Origin: an uncultured bacterium
GTDB lineage: Bacteria; Planctomycetota; Uabimicrobiia; Uabimicrobiales; JABWCH01
Reading direction: 5' to 3'
Assembly: GCA_938003875.1 (NCBI GenBank)
Contig: CALKWO010000067.1
Span: 1-8,874, forward strand
Length of the DNA stretch: 8,874 nt
The notes under the pieces are model-generated. The model had not been told where the DNA came from. It searched no databases and saw only the letters and a program-made list of their open reading frames with translations. The translations under genes and the position numbers were made by a program. Shown here piece after piece: positions 7,501 to 8,874 of this stretch; the first letter of the stretch is position 1; each line of letters begins with the position of its first letter.

Positions 7501-8411
7501 AGGCAGATCTTTCTAATGCTGATCTTTCCTCGACAGACATGAGAGGCAGTGTTTTACAGGATGCTGATTTGAGTAAGGCAAATCTTTCTCAGGCGAACAT
7601 ACAGGCTGCCGATTTTCAGGGAGCCAATCTTGCCCATGCAGATCTGCGATTTTGTAAAGGGATAAGCCAGGCAAGGCTCAAAAGTGCCAAAAACCTGGCT
7701 GATGCCTTGTTTCCAGAAAAAATCCAGACAAACTCTCTGGTGCGCAAGGAATGGCTTTCTATTGCATGGGACGGCCTTCTCTTTATAGTCCTCATGGCGG
7801 GAATGTTCATTCTATCTGAGAAAGATTCTCCCCTTTCCCAAAATGCGTATTTTGTCTTATGCCTTGCTTGCGGATCTCTTCTAGGACTTTCAGCCAACAG
7901 GCATTATCCTATGTTTTCCAAAGGGTTATTTTTCTTCTCTCTACTCAGTGCTTTTACCTGCGCTATGTATTGCAATTTACACTATCATGTACACTTGCGA
8001 TTTGGCAGCCACGGAGGAGAGCTTTGGGGACTTTTTTTGGCTTTCCTAGCCATTGTTTTTATGCACCAGGAAGAAAAAACAACAGACAAACTCCGCTTTG
8101 CAGGATGCACTCTTTGCCATTTATTTTTAGCCTATACAGCCCTTACCCTGCTTAGAATTGCAGAAACATGGGGAGGCCAGCTCATCAGCACCCTATGGTC
8201 AATCCCTGATTTCCCTTTATTCAGCATAGCGATACAAGAAAGACACTATTGGCTGGTGCAAATTTCCCTGATCACTGCTATCAGCCTGCTCCAATGCCTT
8301 TTCTTGCTGGCAATCCTCTACCTTTTCCGCATCCATACTATAAAATATACAAAAAAATATGCAATTCTCCTATCCCTGATAGTATGGCTAAATCTTCTCA
8401 AGGCTCTATGA
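4554..8411 (+). CDS. Membrane STAND NTPase: Lon-S16-like domain, NACHT, TM helices, pentapeptide repeats, C-terminal multi-TM region
   Basis: This 1285-residue protein has five parts. (1) Residues 75-285 resemble the Lon (S16) protease fold: GNSWS (186-190) aligns with GPSAG, and LTGDWDGLG (212-220) with the TGE strand. The catalytic lysine position is E229, with K231 nearby. (2) The NACHT NTPase has Walker A GVSGSGKSS (349-357), Walker B LYLWLDGLDE (421-430), CRD (455-457), and the winged-helix segment YIHESFFEYLLA (629-640). (3) Two TM helices lie at 709-730 and 768-790, followed by a helical linker (about 800-925). (4) About 21 pentapeptide repeats cover 931-1035. (5) About seven TM helices span 1067-1285. 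NACHT proteins are ATP-driven switches that often oligomerise on sensing a signal; many bacterial ones act in phage defence. Here the NTPase and repeats would be cytoplasmic and held at the membrane. The ligand and output are unknown. It is divergent from the kinase gene. Confidence 0.85.
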   Translation: MLELWERLVSGKIPEESLFLETKEFVEKEFLPAAFLSDIQEAYRKRQRLWNFFKDWEKGIQQRCWTRFYEQDYWNARISIGAVLAHSSIARGMVGHLKIRPADQQDQQKGWAGKILVQDKVLSMNLAFPGSPEEKAAESVEHLLMPFLAENFGEKWYREWLFLWRKTWVIEVSPSLSLFLEKGISGNSWSFPISALLLGFIFRERLSPGIVLTGDWDGLGNARTVERIEDKITAILSENEKTQSHFEKIFVPAGSFFPQSNEITKRLQIIPVCSIKELLDSLIPDWQENISLLAMPPWGKCVDIARKVQRIYQTDYDPLVHRPLEEVYIEIPMEAYKSSQEDHVRAILGVSGSGKSSFCKHAAALQAERYLQHPKKERLPLLLTLRNISDLTEGLLSVLDSMPHDIFARHYRFFPYLCSRLYLWLDGLDESKGKENLLRQIILLSDANARCDITCRDYFFESLQWTGSIPEERWSIYRLVFSPDHIEKYFRKWGRQEPLSLPAFLPMRPMFLAILVVGFPHARSMERIRLVDLYRHCTRKLIEQRQSPDTIMDMETHWQFLEAISLYLWQKKARGWSILDWANLKKIDWLSWFPLAKHLLQEKNFSDRELQNFFLRQSVFQGEIASLRYIHESFFEYLLASAICRVCNTSSINPLVFWEKIAHSYEMIEFLCQISLEQTPRECLEKVSCCNKMNKSDYNRILINWIGRPLWYCFPATLLLVAAITMSFWIAEENFSLSCFSWLSYFFSNPDFSFVPGLLVSIGKKIQSPLFYIFYFFSFCLAISIPFVFLSQKSCKHLSILRINALNFLAVCLTQDIRTADSASGLEKEKNPLVLLKQIVQNFEGDKKIQSAINTSLRILQNFAKNMRQKEIRQKDLLSGMKSNQAWRAILPNLAIQRAQDKVSEPIENDPVRNLCLNDLAISENKRHGNLDGICLIDCDLSGWQARGISLKKASLQHCCLKKADLSGACLQNADLRWCDLSKADLSNADLSSTDMRGSVLQDADLSKANLSQANIQAADFQGANLAHADLRFCKGISQARLKSAKNLADALFPEKIQTNSLVRKEWLSIAWDGLLFIVLMAGMFILSEKDSPLSQNAYFVLCLACGSLLGLSANRHYPMFSKGLFFFSLLSAFTCAMYCNLHYHVHLRFGSHGGELWGLFLAFLAIVFMHQEEKTTDKLRFAGCTLCHLFLAYTALTLLRIAETWGGQLISTLWSIPDFPLFSIAIQERHYWLVQISLITAISLLQCLFLLAILYLFRIHTIKYTKKYAILLSLIVWLNLLKAL
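7344..7658 (+). repeat. Pentapeptide-repeat coding region
   Basis: About 21 consecutive five-residue units with a central Leu and A(D/N) spacing, such as LSKAD, LSNAD and LSQAN, fold as a right-handed quadrilateral beta-helix. One unit (about residue 946) lacks the central hydrophobic residue and another uses Met. The DNA shows recurring GCAGATCT and GATCTTTC words. In this family the helix usually gives a rigid, elongated binding surface; here it lies between two membrane regions. Confidence 0.9.
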
Positions 8412-8414
8412 ATA

Positions 8415-8691
8415 CTATTCTCCCGCTGCCTGGAAAATGCCATTTATCAGTGTGTCCCCCAAACGATAGCCATTTGCAAGCATAGCAAAAACTAATGGAC
8501 GAACCGTTTCAATATATCCACTCTTTTTGGCTCTTAACAAAATACCGCCAGTTCCAGTAATTTTCAAATTCGGGTATTAACACCTCTTTATAAAGTTTCT
8601 GAAGCAATTCCAGATGACCAATGCCTGCCAACGCTACTAACGGGCCAGAATTGCACACGATAATATCATTCTTTTCATTGAATTTAGGCAT
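8415..8691 (-). pseudogene. Internally deleted, frameshifted DUF3368-type PIN-domain toxin (VapC-like)
   Basis: The N-terminal part, from the ATG at 8691, contains IIVCNSGPLVALAGIGHLEL and ends with KEVLIPE (to about 8569), the typical start of DUF3368 PIN proteins. In the next frame, from about 8567 to the stop at 8415-8417, is LKITGTGGILLRAKKSGYIE followed by a typical C-terminal PLVFAMLANGYRL...AAGE. The two parts give about 91 residues, against roughly 155 usually seen in this family (from memory), so about 65 middle residues and one reading frame are lost. The missing piece would carry most of the PIN acidic metal-binding residues, so it should not be an active RNase. The start overlaps the antitoxin stop (8684-8691). 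The stop lies three bases from the end of the convergent NACHT gene. Confidence 0.8.
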
Positions 8692-8874
8692 TGGCAATCT
8701 CCCGCTCTAGTTCTTCGCCCTCCAAATCAGCAATAGGAATACCAGATTTTCCAAGTTTTAATAAAAAGTCTATCCGATTCATTCCACATATATCCGATGC
8801 CTGACCCGAAGATATACGCCCTATTTCAAAAAATTTAGCTGCCAGGAGGTACTGGCTTTCTTGTGTAATGCTTT
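8684..8874 (-). CDS. UPF0175-family antitoxin (partial, 5' end outside window)
   Basis: An open frame runs from the window edge (codons in phase from 8872) to a TAA at 8684-8686. Its visible 62 residues include LLAAKFFEIGRISSGQASDI, then CGMNRIDFLLKLGKSGIPIA and DLEGEELEREIANA. This matches the UPF0175 pattern: a helix, G(K/R)IS-type turn, A(S/E)xxGM, FLxxLGxxGIP, and an acidic C-terminus. These small proteins are the usual upstream partners of DUF3368 PIN toxins and act as antitoxins and probably repressors. The visible part shows no frameshift. Its stop overlaps the toxin start by eight bases, a coupled arrangement. Only the toxin is broken in what can be seen. Confidence 0.8.
   Translation of the reverse strand, partial: SITQESQYLLAAKFFEIGRISSGQASDICGMNRIDFLLKLGKSGIPIADLEGEELEREIANA

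Noticed and set aside
6875..7540. Open frame of 221 codons antisense to the NACHT-pentapeptide gene
   Set aside because: Its ERSA-like repetition is just the reverse reading of the pentapeptide repeats and TM-coding DNA; the plus-strand frame has clear domains, so this is a shadow.
7344..7658. Repeated GATC-containing words that might suggest a CRISPR or other DNA repeat array
   Set aside because: The period is 15 bases and in frame with the pentapeptide code; there are no unique spacers between constant repeats.
8509..8697. A complete 62-residue PIN protein read in one frame, starting at a TTG
   Set aside because: The last residues after KEVLIPE match no PIN family, while the true C-terminus continues in the next frame; this is a broken gene, and the ATG at 8691 is the better start.

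Overview
This AT-rich bacterial window has a normal protein-coding layout with readable Shine-Dalgarno sites (AAGGAGA, AAGGGGG, AGGAAAG). The lineage cannot be fixed from sequence alone. A zinc-ribbon plus membrane-anchor protein, WaaP/KdkA-like kinases and a very large NACHT/pentapeptide protein make a Planctomycetota-like or similar complex Gram-negative bacterium plausible, but this is a weak inference.

Left part, minus strand (positions 1-2617): a compact co-directional run, read from high to low coordinates. It starts with a zinc-ribbon, single-TM protein (1634-2617). Ten bases later comes a degenerate isocitrate/isopropylmalate-dehydrogenase-like protein (646-1623), then a secreted SnoaL/NTF2-like protein (74-589). 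The first ten codons of a further gene (1-32) leave the window. A 225-base gap (2618-2842) with a long imperfect hairpin and a small palindrome separates this run from a minus-strand gene for a tandem kinase (2843-4315). That protein has two complete WaaP/KdkA-type lipopolysaccharide-kinase-like domains.

Centre: a 238-base divergent control region (4316-4553). It carries a good sigma70-type promoter for the kinase gene, a weaker one for the rightward gene, and a 14-bp inverted repeat that brackets the kinase promoter.

Right part: one very large plus-strand gene (4554-8411, 1285 residues). Its product reads, in order, as a Lon-protease (S16)-like domain that seems to lack the catalytic lysine, a NACHT-type STAND NTPase, two TM helices, a helical linker, about 21 pentapeptide repeats and about seven C-terminal TM helices. 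It is the most unusual object here and looks like a membrane-bound signalling or conflict (defence-type) switch. Three bases after its stop, on the opposite strand, lies a decayed toxin-antitoxin locus: a DUF3368-type PIN toxin with an internal deletion and frameshift, preceded by a visibly open UPF0175-type antitoxin that runs off the window.

Working hypothesis (inference): the divergent tandem kinase and the NACHT protein share a control region and may work together. The other genes look like accessory or housekeeping material of uncertain role.
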